From Megalobrama amblycephala (taxonomy: Eukaryota > Chordata > Actinopteri > Cypriniformes > Xenocyprididae): DNA of 64,000 nt. The notes under the pieces are model-generated. The model was not told where the DNA came from. It saw nothing but the letters and a program-made list of their open reading frames with translations, and made no database searches. Position numbers and translations under genes: made by a program. The stretch's first letter is position 1. Each line of letters begins with the position of its first letter. The stretch covers positions 24,271,142 to 24,335,141 of the forward strand of contig NC_063054.1 in NCBI RefSeq assembly GCF_018812025.1, written 5' to 3'. Shown here piece by piece: positions 47,636 through 59,400 of this stretch.

Positions 47636-48383
47636 AATCAAGAACCCAGAAGGTGTTTATATTGTTTACATAACTTATACCGTTTTTTATAACTTCTATC
47701 GTTTTTTACCTTTAAAAGTTGTCGCCTTTTAATAGCGTTTTGCGTCTGCTGATACTGAAATGAATATGGATACCTGCTTACCTTATTTGTTTTTGACTTG
47801 GTTAAATATCCACATTCTTCATGGTATCGTTTGAGAGAAGCTATTTTATCCCACTGAATGATAATTTGGTGTTTTCACTTTTTTTTTGTAGTATTCCGTT
47901 CACAATGTTGATCTGGTTACCATGAGAACAGTGTCACGCGCTGCTGCTTCGCCATCATATGGTAGAAAACGTCCAAATAAATAAATGTTTAACAAGCTGA
48001 CAGAAGTCGATTCAACATAGACAACACTTTCAAAAACACTCAGCTATGTGATTATTTTACTGAGTGATAGGGAGAAAGGGTTCAATCAGTGACATTATTA
48101 GATTTGATACGGCGTCTTACCGTCACCTCCTCAACCTGCTTCCCTTAGTGTGTTTTATCACGTATAAAAGGCAACAATTGTATTACACCGTCCAGTTTTT
48201 CTCCCTGAACAATGACGTGAGCTCCTGTTGCGATTCTCGATTCAGCATAAATGACCTACAATGGCGACATTTTTCACAATCACGACAGAAAATCAAAATA
48301 CTGCCCTAACTTCACTAGCAGAAAGGCAGCGCAATATAAACAAATCCAGACTAGAACTGAACGCGGCGTGACGGCAGCTTCAC

Positions 48384-48542
48384 ATTCTCTATATCTACCT
48401 CCTCGATGGCAGGAAAGTCTTTCAATTTGGTGGAAAAGTTGCTCATCTTCATAACATAAAGATCACGTCCAACATATGTTGTGATTTTCTGCTTATACCT
48501 TTCTAAACCAGCACAGAAACGACTTTTCTCCATCTCTTCCAT
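48384..48542 (-). pseudogene. Exon-like remnant of an unidentified transposon protein
   Basis: On the minus strand the ATG at 48542 opens a frame (MEEMEKSRFCAGLERYK...) of 53 codons, continuing to VDIEN, where GTGAAG at 48383 gives a plausible 5' splice site. The stretch YVGRDLYVMKMSNFSTKL has a pattern I associate with N-terminal parts of multi-copy fish transposon proteins, but I cannot name it. The upstream extension of this open frame to 48704 crosses the element end and is not coding. Confidence 0.4.
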
Positions 48543-48783
48543 TCTAATTTTCACTGCTTGCCCTTTACCGGTATTTCGCGCGTCACCAGAACCACGTGAT
48601 TGCAAACAACCTATTAGTGTACTGCACAACATTATGGGTAAATCAAGGTCATAGTAAATAAAGACACAATCTAATATATATTTCACAATGTAATTATATT
48701 TCACTAGGGTTGGAAATTGTAAGACATTTTTCGGTTCTGCCTCACAATAATATAACTAATTAAAAATAATGGTAAGGAATAGG

Positions 48784-49389
48784 GTAGGGTATCGTTTGAA
48801 TTTTAATGATTCTGATTCTGCTGATCAATTCCGATTCTTATCGATTCCTAATTTCGATTCCAATAAGGTAAAAAACAACAACAAAAACTTAGATATTCAC
48901 AATTATTTGAAGTCTTATTGCAGAACATTACATTGTAGCTGAATATCATGAACAAAAATCAATAGACTAAAATCACTTACACAAGGAACATTTGCCTATG
49001 ATTTAAAAATACCATAGCAAAAACAACTAGCGTAACTAATATAAATTTCAAGCATTGTTAAAGACAAGTAAACACCCAGTAATTAAAAAATAACAACAAC
49101 AAAAATAGCAGATAAGCGAATAAACGGATTAAACGAATCAAATGTAAAATAACACTGCATTTTATAAATAAAATTTACATTACATATATAGTTACAAAAA
49201 TTATTCAGTCAAGATCGAGTGAATTTTCTCTTTGTCTTTTGTTGTTCAATTAGTGTTATTATAGAGACGGCAGCAGGAATGTTAGGCTGTTGTCACTTTA
49301 AGAGCTGCATGGATCCATTTAAGTGTGAGACGACTCGTTTCTTATTGAATCACCGGTTCTTGGAAATATGGAACCAGTTCTTAAGCCAT
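48784..49389. mobile_element. Degraded hAT element
   Basis: Near the left, TAGGGTAGGGTATCG is followed by TTTTAATGATTCTGATTC and TTATCGATTCC words. At the right, CACCGGTTCTTGG, GGAACCAGTTC and CCATCCCT lie near 49389. Those are hAT-like subterminal patterns, but the end repeats and target duplication are too decayed to confirm. Confidence 0.4.
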
Positions 49390-50652
49390 CCCTTTATTTG
49401 AAAGTAACAAAAATTTGTCTATGTTCTGTCATTGAGCCTGTTGCTGTCAATTCCTTTCCTTCAACACTATTAAAATTCAAGAAAAGTAGAAGATGAGAGA
49501 GGTGTTAGACTGAGGTGAGATCCCTCAGAAGGAAAAATGAGTAATGAAGACAACAAACAAAGAGGCGGGAGTGGCAGACAATCAGATGTCAAATGTGGGG
49601 ATGTGTATTATATGTTTACTTGATAATACTTGATGACCCAATCACCACTGTTTCCATGAGCAGACCATATGTCAGGCCTGTGGTAGGCGTATTGTAATTC
49701 ACTCTGGATAAACACAAAATTGAATAAACAATAACCAGAAATGTTTAGGTGTGGGGGCTTGAGATGTCTGCACTTACAAATAACTCCTCTCGCTAAGATT
49801 AAAAAATAAAGTGTCTACAGAAACTAGCATATTTAGCCATGTCTAGCAATACAGAAAAATGTTTAAGAAATAAAAGTATGTATATTCATGCCATTGAAAT
49901 AAAAAAAAAAATTAAAAAACACTTTAGAAATCTTGTGAAAGGAAACAAGAATATGAATTCAAAGAACAGCAGACCACTAAAATAAATGAACTAATTGTTA
50001 AGCAGTTCATTCAAATGAGCAAACTGTGATTCAATTATTGCCTTCAGTTGGCCTTAAACAAGCAGTCACTGATGCGTTTCCTCAGTTTAAAATATAAGGA
50101 ATAGAGGTTAGCAAAAGAAGTCTGCCTCGAGTCAGTGGAGGTGTTGAAAAGCGGCAGGCAGCAGGTTATAGTCCACCTGGCACACAGCCTGAATCTCAAC
50201 AGCCAAAACACACAGTCACAACCACAGGAGAGAGAAATTTGGAAAAGACCCCATGCAATGTGTTTCACTTCCCCCACTGTTCCCTGAGAGTGAACAATAT
50301 CTTCACTATCCATCTCTTTCTTCCTTCTACAATTCTTTCTCTCTCCATCTGTAATGCTGCATGCCAGCCGTGTGGATAAGGAGGGCACTACTGGAAATCA
50401 ACCAACAGAGAAAGAAACCAAAGGCTTTTAACATGTTACTGTCATGATGTTTCATAATGAAAAAGCTTTTTGCAAAATTTAGATGAAAATTAAATGAAGT
50501 ATGGGAAATTAATAGTGAAAATCTGAATACACATACACACATTACAAAGTTTTGCTTGGGCTCACCAAGGAGGTTTATATATAATATCTGGAGAAAGCTT
50601 TCCATTAATATTCCCATTTCTCAGAGGGAGCTGTTTAGCTGGTGCAGACCTT
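49390..50652. other. Unassigned non-coding stretch
   Basis: AT-rich with an A-run near 49901-49910. The overlapping minus-strand frames at 50044-50617 lack domains. Confidence 0.55.
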
Positions 50653-51035
50653 CACTATTGTTCAAAAGTTTGGGGTCAGTAATTTTTTTTTTTTTACATT
50701 GTTTTTTTTTTTTCTTTGAAGAAATGTACTCTTTTATTCAGCAATGATGCATTAAAATGATCAAAAGGGACAGTAAAGACTTTTACATTTCAAATAAATG
50801 CTGTTTTTTAAACTTTCTATTAATCGACGAATCCTGGAAAAAAGCGTGTTGTGTTTTCCACAAAAACATTAGTATCAGTTACTGGCTGCTGAAAATTCAG
50901 TTTTACCATCACTGGAATAAAATACAATTTAAAATATATTAAAATACAAAACAATTAGTTTTAATTGTAATAATATTTCACAACATTTCTGATTTTACTG
51001 TATTTTTGATCAAATAAATGCAGCCTTGGTGATTT
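50653..51035 (+). mobile_element. Family K copy, left end intact
   Basis: It begins CACTATTGTTCAAAAGTTTG and continues GGGGTCAGTA, then poly-T, GCAATGATGCATTAAAATGA and on to CAAATAAATGCAGCCTTGG. It lacks the right terminus kept by the copy at 6805-7222. Together the two reveal both ends of the family. Confidence 0.8.
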
Positions 51036-54000
51036 CAAAGCCAGGTTTTTTGAGCCAGTCACCTGATCAACAGGAATCACTCTGGAGCCATGGGAAAATT
51101 ACATCATGTCTTTGGCTGATGGCACCACTAGAAGCCAAAACTTAACCTACTGAATATTTAACACAAGACACATTGCTCTAAGTCACTATTTTAACAGTGC
51201 TCTTTAAATAAAGGCCAACTCTTAGTGTCTCTCTAATTCATGGCTTATTTTACTACTCACAATGACCTGCTGAGAATGAGACAGCTTTCCCATTCATTTT
51301 CATTAATCTGGTAAGAAGACTGTCACTGTCAAAGCAATAAAAATGAAATACATTGAAATGATATTTGACATCTGATGTAAATAGATGAACTGACTGCTGT
51401 TTACATATTTTTGTGTTTGTGTGTAGTGATTTGTGTGCCAGCCAGGGAGTTTGAGCTCTGCTATGTCAGCTGATTTGGCTTAATTTAAGAGCGCTGGCTC
51501 TGAACATATATGATTGTGTATGTGTGTGCACAACCATGCACGTGTACATTTCATAGCACTAAATGGACTCCATCAGACTGATGATTTAACCATGCAAACC
51601 CATTTATACACCAAATGCAGACCCTCACACCTCCTCTGCGGGAGGAGGAATAGCAGGTTAATTTATTATATTTCTCTCCCTTAATGCTTCACGGGTGAGG
51701 AAATTAAGCAAAATATTCACACAAAGTACAATACCAAAATATATGGGCTCTTATTTAATTGATATGCAATAGATAACAGTAACCAGCTGGTATATTTATA
51801 CACACCAGCTAAAGAGAAGCTGTGTATCAGAGTTTCAAATGACCGTGATAGGCTCATCAAATTAATCTGAAACTCATCATTTCCAAAATATTTAATGGAG
51901 ACTCTGTCCCTTTTTTCCTCCTTGAGAATTCTTCTTCCTAACATCATACATTTAACAGTGGATTAATTACAGCAGGAATTGCACCAGGTTGCAAGAGACG
52001 ATTCCTCCTTTATACAGCTGCAACTGCACAGATTTAAGCTCTGTTACTCATGATTCCCAGCAGCCACTGATATTCATTCCGTCCAGAAACTCTGCTACGG
52101 TATTGCACACAAAAACGCAGGGTGACATCACTGCAGTCATGGTATATCACACTTTTTTTTTCCCCGTTGTGTTTAGTCCCTAAACACTGCTGTTAGCTGA
52201 ATTCAGCCCACTCATATGCAGAGCTTTGGGGAGGAACTCTGACCTTACTAGACATATCTGCTCATGCTATTAGTAATACCAACCAAAATAGACTAACAAA
52301 CACTGCAGGAAAACTAGGCGAAATATAAAAAAACAAATACATTTAAGTGCTCATATACTAGCTAGTCTTTATTTGTATTTATAGCACAAAGCAATGCCAT
52401 TTAAATGCTAAGAAAAGGTAAACTGGCTCATTACTTTTATGAAATCTGATATTTTCATTCACTTCATGCACTGGTTTGAATCATAGAGCTCAGTCTGACA
52501 AATATTAACATGTAATATTTCCAGATTCGGTTTCATCAAGAACTTGAATATGGTCTTGACCTTTGTCTGATGCAAAGCACTTTGTGCTTAAAGGTAAATG
52601 ACAAAATCATGCTTTATTAAGCTGTGCTTGTTTTCAGTGCCAAGAGGGATTTAAAAAACCTAACCGTATTATAAATCGTGTAAATAAAACCCAGAAAGAA
52701 CATCAAAGCCACACTCTCAGTTAAGCAAAGCATAAATTATGTGTGTGCAGAACAAATACTATTTAGTCTATTTATTGAGCATAGGGATGACTTTATTTAC
52801 TAAACCTTGACCTGATGTCCAGCCATGCATCCACCCCACATAGAAGCTCTCATGCTGTGACCTGCATGATTGCCTCTCTTTTAACATTTTCTCATGCTGT
52901 AGGAAAGCAGGATTCAGTTCACCCTCCTCCACATGTCACAGTCTCAGCAACAACATAATATTGCTGGAACAGTGCCAGTGTTTGCATCAGAAAATAAAGG
53001 GAATGTGGAAGAACTAACCCCCTTAAACTGTATATGAATAAGAAGTACTTAAAATATAAATTAAAAATATAATATCTGCATTAATTCTGTTTATAGTACA
53101 TAGAGTGATAATTTATGTTTATGATCCACTTAAGTTCTTTATTTCACTAAACGCTGCCAATGATTACTCAATCCAGATATGAAATAGCACCAATTAATAT
53201 CCCTAATTAATCCCCAATGCAGATGAGGGTTTCGTGTCATATCCATGCATATTAAAATGATAACTTTGGCACAAAGTCAGCTGTGTTGCATCGACAGATC
53301 TCAAACAAACATTTAGTAACAAGTTACTTAGGTAAATGCAGTCTCAGATTTTATTTTCTGTCCACTGGCTACATCTGTGGAGATACAGCTCAGAGTGAAA
53401 TCCCAGTCACACAACAAGCTGCTGGGAAACCAGCCAATGGTTATACAGAGTAAGAAAATTTGACAGAAAAGGTGAGGAGCTGTGAAACTGTCACTCTTTC
53501 ATGTTTAAATACAAAACTCATTTTATCTGTTCACATAAAACCCAATGGATTACATGGAAATACTACATTCCCCACAGAGGTATCTGTTATGTCATGAAGT
53601 AGGTACAGTATGAACAAGACTGTACCAAAAGCAGCTCCAGCTGAGGGTCTCTTGGGTTTTGAAGGTCAGTATGCGACTGGACCCTGAGGATGTCCAGTAA
53701 AAAGCACATCACATTCAGGAGACTGCTAAAATGGATAGGGACCACTAAGCCAACGGCACACACTGACCTAAATCATGAGAAACACACTCACCATAGATAC
53801 TATACTGGGATATCCCGGGGTGGGGCACCACACTTCGACAAAATACGAAGACAAAAGAAAAGAGTTGGCAACAAAACCATATTAAGCCATAATACTTCAG
53901 AATTTGACATTCCACATCATCTATAGAGATGAAATTTTCAATAGTATCCTTTTGCTGAAAATGTGTAATATATAAAGTAATTTACTGTTTAATTGTACAA

Positions 54001-56684
54001 AAGTACATTTATTACAAATAAGGTTTAGGCCATGATGTATAGGATTTAGGGCTAATTTCAAACAGGAAATGTTTTGAATGTCATCAATCACCAACAATTA
54101 AGCTAACAATGCTGAAATGTCACCAAGGCAACATTTATAAGTCACACAAGTATCACAGAATATTGGGGCACAGTCGTATAAAAGTGTAAAAACAAGCAAT
54201 CACTATAATATTGAATAATTATACTGATGTCTGCCTGAAACAAAAGGGTTGGTTAACATGAAATGCATGTCTAGCTACGTGTATATTTCTATGTGCATGC
54301 TTCTCACAGCTGTTGGGCATGCTATATGCAGTTATGTATTGTGGGACATCTGATCAGACTTACTGAGTTATTTTAGACTATTAACAGGTGCTCTTGCACC
54401 ATCTTGAGTGGAGCACACACACACATTTGTAGACGATAAAAAAAAGAAAGAAAAGCTTCATTATTCTCCTTCACTCTCTATAACATATGTCCTGTGCCAA
54501 TAACAAATGATAACATGCCCATAGAAAAAAAAAAAATAATTCTGTTTAGTTCATTGCAGAGGTCAGCTACTCATCATGGTAGAGTTCAAATGAAAGATGT
54601 CAGTGCAAAACTTTCTCGAAGAGGAAAGGCTCTGAGGGAGAATGGTAAGTAAAGAGAGATTAGAGAAAGAATGAGGGCTGGTTATTTAAAAGGGGTAGTG
54701 CTCTTAAAATGGCAAAAAGAATTGGTTTACACATTCAGGATCAAACTGAAAGGAAATTGAATTTTCGCAAGTCTCTCCCACACAAAAGCTCTTCCAAGAA
54801 CACCACTGATTACATGTTCTTACACACAAACAAATACGCCAGAACAAATTAAATTTAAATGACTAAACACACTAAACTATCTTTAACTTCTATATCCAGA
54901 CAGATATTTGAATAACAAGGCTCTTTAAGAAGTACAGGGATGGTGATAATGATGATAGCTCTTTGTCTGCTTGTGAGAAACCTATGGAAGAGAGAGCCCT
55001 TTTACACAATTGGAGCAAAATATTGCAAAGCCCTACTAATATAGTATATCTGAAATGGCTTTCATTTTCATTTAATCCAAACAGACATTATTGCAAGTAG
55101 ATTTATATTATTTAAATATTTAACTACATTTAAATTAGTGCAGAAGGAAAAAGTAAAAATCTTGCTGAAAAAAATCTTTTGTTTCACACAATTTAATCAT
55201 TTTCACTGAGATTGCAATTAAATAGATGAAAATCTCTTGAAGCGGCACAATATATTCTCAGTGAATCCAAGGTCACTTCAAGGGCACAATCTTTCACTGT
55301 TCTCAATGGATAAGGGGTCTTTGTCTTGTATTCAAAAAACTCATATAAACAACATTATCATTGTGGCTTCCGGTGACTGAAGATATTCTTTCTCATCTCT
55401 ATAATAATCTTTTATAATAGTAAAAGAGAGGTCACCTATCACTTGCTGTGTCTGCTTAGGATTAATGCAAGTATGTGTTTCACTCAACAGAATGGGCCTC
55501 TCTTTAATACTAGGGTCCATTTGGAAGGAAAAATCATCATAGGCATTTATTGCCCCCTTAAGGGTTCTTGTAGCATAAGGCTAAGGATTATGGCCCGGCG
55601 TGTTCAGAGGCAACAATCTATGGCCTCTCAGAGGATCTGTTACAGAGTATTTCTGAATACATAGTATACAATGTAACTGCTGTAGGCTATTTGTGGATAT
55701 ATTTCACTGTCAGAAAGGCAAGATGTTAAACAGCATCATTCATATAATATACAAAGAGCAAATGAGTCTTTTCCTGTAATATAATCCTGAATCTATATGA
55801 TGTTAATGAGAAAAGATGGGTTGAGGAAAAAATGCTGATGAAAGGAATGAGAACAAATATTATCACTAAGATTATACAGACACACACAAATACCATAGAA
55901 TAGACTTTGATTATTCTTGATGTATTGTTCATCCTAACATCAGAGAAGTTTCCAATAATTATTTTATAAACAATGAGTCGTTATTAAAGTGCAAATTAAA
56001 CAAACTGTCTAAGATTTGTGGCATTATATTACTCACAAATCCATGTTGTCCATGTTTATCCTGAATAAATCATTCAACATTTATACTGTTGATTTGCTAT
56101 AATCACCATTCAGATGAAAAAAGCTAAAGTGTGTAATTTCTTTTGTTTTCTTTGCATAGTTAGTATAAGAGAAAGCATTTTGACATCCAGTTAGATTTAA
56201 TCTAATCTTTAATCTTCAGATTTAATCTAGCCTAACAGAAGTTTTTCATGAAATTTGTGCTTAAAATTCTATATCTATATAATGGCTGTTTTGGATGTAG
56301 AACACTCCAGAAATACTCAAACATTTAAATAAACATCCTTCACAGCTACACAAAGAAGTAAAATCAATGTGTAAATACAGGCCCTGTCTTTATGAATGCA
56401 TTTCTGCTGCTCTAATGATGAGGTCATTTCACAGATCAATCTAAGACAAGGCAGCAGATGATCAATAACCTTGCCATAATAATATAGATATATGGAGAGG
56501 AAAAAAAAAAAAAAAAAAACATGAGATGGGATGAAAAATTATGTCAATAATTTTGTGTTCTCTTGCAAATGTTTTGGTACAAAAGCTGTCACTTGGGCAG
56601 TACCCTTTCAAAAGGTACACCTTTGTAACTAAAGAGTGTTTATTAGCAGTGCTGGGTAAGTTACTTCACAAAACTAATTAATTA
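51036..56684. other. Unassigned non-coding stretch, largest repeat-poor block
   Basis: About 5.6 kb with only short A-runs (54527-54536, 56501-56519) and one TTTTTTTTCCCC run. Frames such as 53690-53926 and 55443-55664 have no recognisable domain or splice context. No gene is supported. Confidence 0.55.
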
Positions 56685-57328
56685 CTAATTACTAGGGGTG
56701 TCACAATATATCGCAATACGATATTTCGCGATGCAAAAATGTTATGATATGTATCGTAGAGTGATGGCGATACTTTTACGATATGACGGCAGTCTAATTT
56801 TATTGGTTGAGCTACTCTGCAACATGGAGGTGGGAGTGAGAGAAGCCGGGTTGTCACCGCATATTAAGGGTGTGTCTCAATCAGCTCTCTAGTTCAGTAA
56901 GTGTTTCGCGCACACATCGAATCTTGCAAGCAGATTTGTGGCTTTTAGGGGTGTGACGAGACCAGTATCTCACGAGACGAGACGAGACTCGAGATTGAGT
57001 TCACGAGACGAGACAAGATGGCAAAATACATGACTAGAAAAAATATTCTGCAGGTATATTTGAAATGTTTTAACTAATCATTTTGTAATGAATGTCATTT
57101 CAGTTCTACTTTCTGAGACTGAATTATCATATGCAGTAAAAGACAACAGTACTCAAGTAATGTAAAAGGTTTTGCCACTAACTCAACTGACTGACTTCCC
57201 TCCTGTATGATTTCAGTCTCTTCAGATATTACTGTACATGAATTATGAGCTTCTACAGCTTTTGACCTCCTAACTGAACTCCTCTCCACAATCTGATCAC
57301 AGAAATAAAAACAGTATAAATAAAAATG

Positions 57329-57516
57329 GTAACACTTTACAATAAGGTCTCATTTATTAACATTAATGTATTAACCAACATCAACTAACAACGAGCAATA
57401 TATTTGCTACAGTATTTATTAATCTTTGTTAGTTGATAAAAATAGCCATTCATTGTTAGTTCATGATAGTTCACAGTGCATTAACTAATGTTAACAAATG
57501 AAACCTTATTGTTTGT
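57329..57516 (+). mobile_element. GGTAACACTTTACAATAAGG-family element, third layer
   Basis: It begins GGTAACACTTTACAATAAGG and contains mirrored blocks (TTAACATTAATG..CATTAACTAATGTTAAC, TGTTAGTTCATG). Its right end AAACCTTATTG fits a decayed complement of the start. I recognise the start as a common cyprinid repeat. Confidence 0.65.
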
Positions 57517-57558
57517 ACTAGTAAATAATAAGAAGAGAAAACTGTTATTCATTTTTAT

Positions 57559-57577
57559 GGTAACACTTTACAATAAG
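57559..57577 (+). repeat. Second GGTAACACTTTACAATAAG end
   Basis: Exact repeat of the first 19 bases of the element at 57329 in the same orientation, with no body following. Either a truncated second copy or a local duplication of the end. Confidence 0.8.
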
Positions 57578-58080
57578 TGCAACCATAATCGCACTCTCTC
57601 AATATTCAAAGAGCAAATAAGACCAAATGTTTCTTTGATACAGAGCTAAGAGATGGTTACAACTACACTGCCCAGCCTAAAATAGCTTTCATATTGAGAG
57701 ATATCTGTATTCATCAGTGAGCCGCTTTCAAAATGCAGGGTATTGAAATCACGTTTGAATGCGCGCGCGCGTTTACTTTCACTTTCAACGGTCGCGCGTA
57801 CTCTGTAAATATGGAGCGGCGGCGACCGTTATCCAACTGAATTAAATGTTTTTTTTATTTAAATACAAAGCAAAACGACAGTGGAGGCATAATGTAAACG
57901 TAGCGGTGGCATATTCTTTCCTAATCATCCTAACACTCTGTCATGGCAACATCACGAGACTACTTTTCGCCTCGACGAGAAATCTCGTCACACCCCTAGA
58001 GGCTTTCTTTCACCGCAGTGCCACAGCAACAGCTGTACTTACAGAAAAGCAATGCGATGCTTTGCTTCAAGAAGTTCTGT

Positions 58081-58534
58081 GGGGCCGTTCACATATTGCA
58101 TCTTTTCCACGTGCAAGTCAGTTATTTCAAATGTAACCACGCGGCATGCGTGCTCATAATGGAAGCAACCCGGTTGCGACGCGTATGCAGTGCGTTTTCC
58201 AGGCGCATCGAGATGAAAAATTCTCAACTTTTCAGAATGCCGCAAGCGCACCGCAGGCCACGTGACGAGAACCAACCGATCAGCTATGGCCTTTCCGTAA
58301 CAAAACATCAAAATCTCAGCCGAACAGCTGATCATAACTGTACAGTGTGGTTTTTATATCTTATCTCCATAAATATATCTAGTAGTAAAGGTAATACAAG
58401 GGCTAGAAATCAATTTATCCTTTGCTGAAACTTCCTAGCGCAGTTCATGGTTGCATAGCAACGACTGACACCATGGGAGCGCAAGTGTGGCCGCGCCTTC
58501 CATGTGTTTTTAGACGCGATATGTGAACGGTCCC
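58081..58534. mobile_element. TIR MITE (GGGCCGTTCACATATTGC ends) nested in the hAT
   Basis: The left end GGGGCCGTTCACATATTGC and the complement of the right end GGGACCGTTCACATATCGC are inverted repeats. The interior is GC-rich. The target duplication is not evident. Overlapping 96-136-codon frames here on both strands are shadows with no domain. Confidence 0.75.
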
Positions 58535-59038
58535 TTAAGATTCTTAATTTTTTTTCTTAAAGTTTTTTTTTTTTCAATGACAGACAGACCTATTCAGCTG
58601 TTAATTTGAATACAGAAGGTTTTTATTAAACCTTGAAATGTGATCTTGTATGTACAACAAGGAAAATTATTGAAATTTGTTAATGTTTTTTAAATAAATC
58701 TTATTTGGATTTCAGTTTCATTTTGTTAAAAATATTGTGATATGTATCGTATCGTGAACTCAGTATCGAGATACATAGCGTATCGTTACACCCCTACTAA
58801 TTACATAAAATACTTTCTAATTACTGAAAAGTAATTTAATTACTCAATATGTAATTCAGCTCATTACTAATTACTTCTTAAAATCCCTATAAGCCTTGAC
58901 CGTACAGACAATAGAAAAGAAACTCTTAATAATTTAAATATGAGTCAAACATGGAATAGTTTAGCCTTTTATAGCTTTTTAAAACATTTTAGCTTTCTTA
59001 TAACATACTATAATACTTACAATTTTTTTAGTAACAAA

Positions 59039-59400
59039 TAGGGATGTCACAATACCAAAAATCTAGTAATCGGTACCAATACCATGGTAAAAATATTTAA
59101 AGATACAAATTTCAGGTAGGTCTAATAGTAGTAAGTAAAAATACCACAGAAATTGAATAATCAAATATAAAATAACTTTGCTTAGTCATAACTGTATAAA
59201 TTAAATAAAGATTAATCCTTATTAAAGCTTTTCTTTTGTTGTTTGATTATCATTTATAATACAGACAGACAATAGTAGACAGTGGCATGTTTTAAAGGCT
59301 GCTGTCACTAAAACCTAATGGACAGAGACAATATGCTGTTACACATGCTGTTCACATTCACATAGCCAATGCGAATATACACCAAGAGAGGAGACAATCC
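59039..59400 (+). mobile_element. hAT left-end fragment
   Basis: TAGGGATGTCACAATACCAA followed by AATCGGTACCAATACCATGG is a hAT-like end. No right end is found downstream; the right limit is a guess. Confidence 0.5.

Larger units (their letters stand above)
47497..48615. mobile_element. TIR element with inward-facing exon remnants at both ends (THAP-type)
   Basis: The 15-bp ends AATAGGTTGTTTGCA are exactly inverted at 47497-47511 and 48601-48615. No clear target duplication. At the left, + strand, there is a short ATG frame resembling a THAP start. At the right, minus strand, there is an exon-like frame ending at a splice donor. This looks like an internal-deletion derivative of a two-gene transposon whose genes start near opposite ends. 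I do not recognise the superfamily with confidence. Confidence 0.75.
56946..57998. mobile_element. hAT element nested in the hAT at 56693-58796
   Basis: The left end is TAGGGGTGTGACGAGACCAG and the complement of the right end TAGGGGTGTGACGAGATTTC. Flanks are GTGGCTTT (56938-56945) and GAGGCTTT (57999-58006), an 8-bp duplication with one change. CACGAGACGAGACGAGAC near the left is subterminal. It contains GGTAACACTTTAC-family fragments. Confidence 0.88.
56693..58796. mobile_element. hAT element with perfect 8-bp duplication, outer shell of a nest
   Basis: The left end is TAGGGGTGTCACAATATATC and the complement of the right end TAGGGGTGTAACGATACGC. CTAATTAC is duplicated at 56685-56692 and 58797-58804. 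Subterminal ATCGCAATACGATA / ATCGTATCGTG repeats fit hAT. It holds a second hAT (56946-57998) and a further MITE (58081-58534). No intact transposase. Confidence 0.88.

Noticed and set aside
53690..53926. 78-codon open frame in a repeat-poor block
   Set aside because: No recognisable domain, splice signals or codon bias. I cannot separate it from chance without conservation data.
58018..58428. 136-codon plus-strand and 98-codon minus-strand frames
   Set aside because: They lie in a GC-rich MITE with inverted ends. Opposite frames are both open and there is no domain or splice context.
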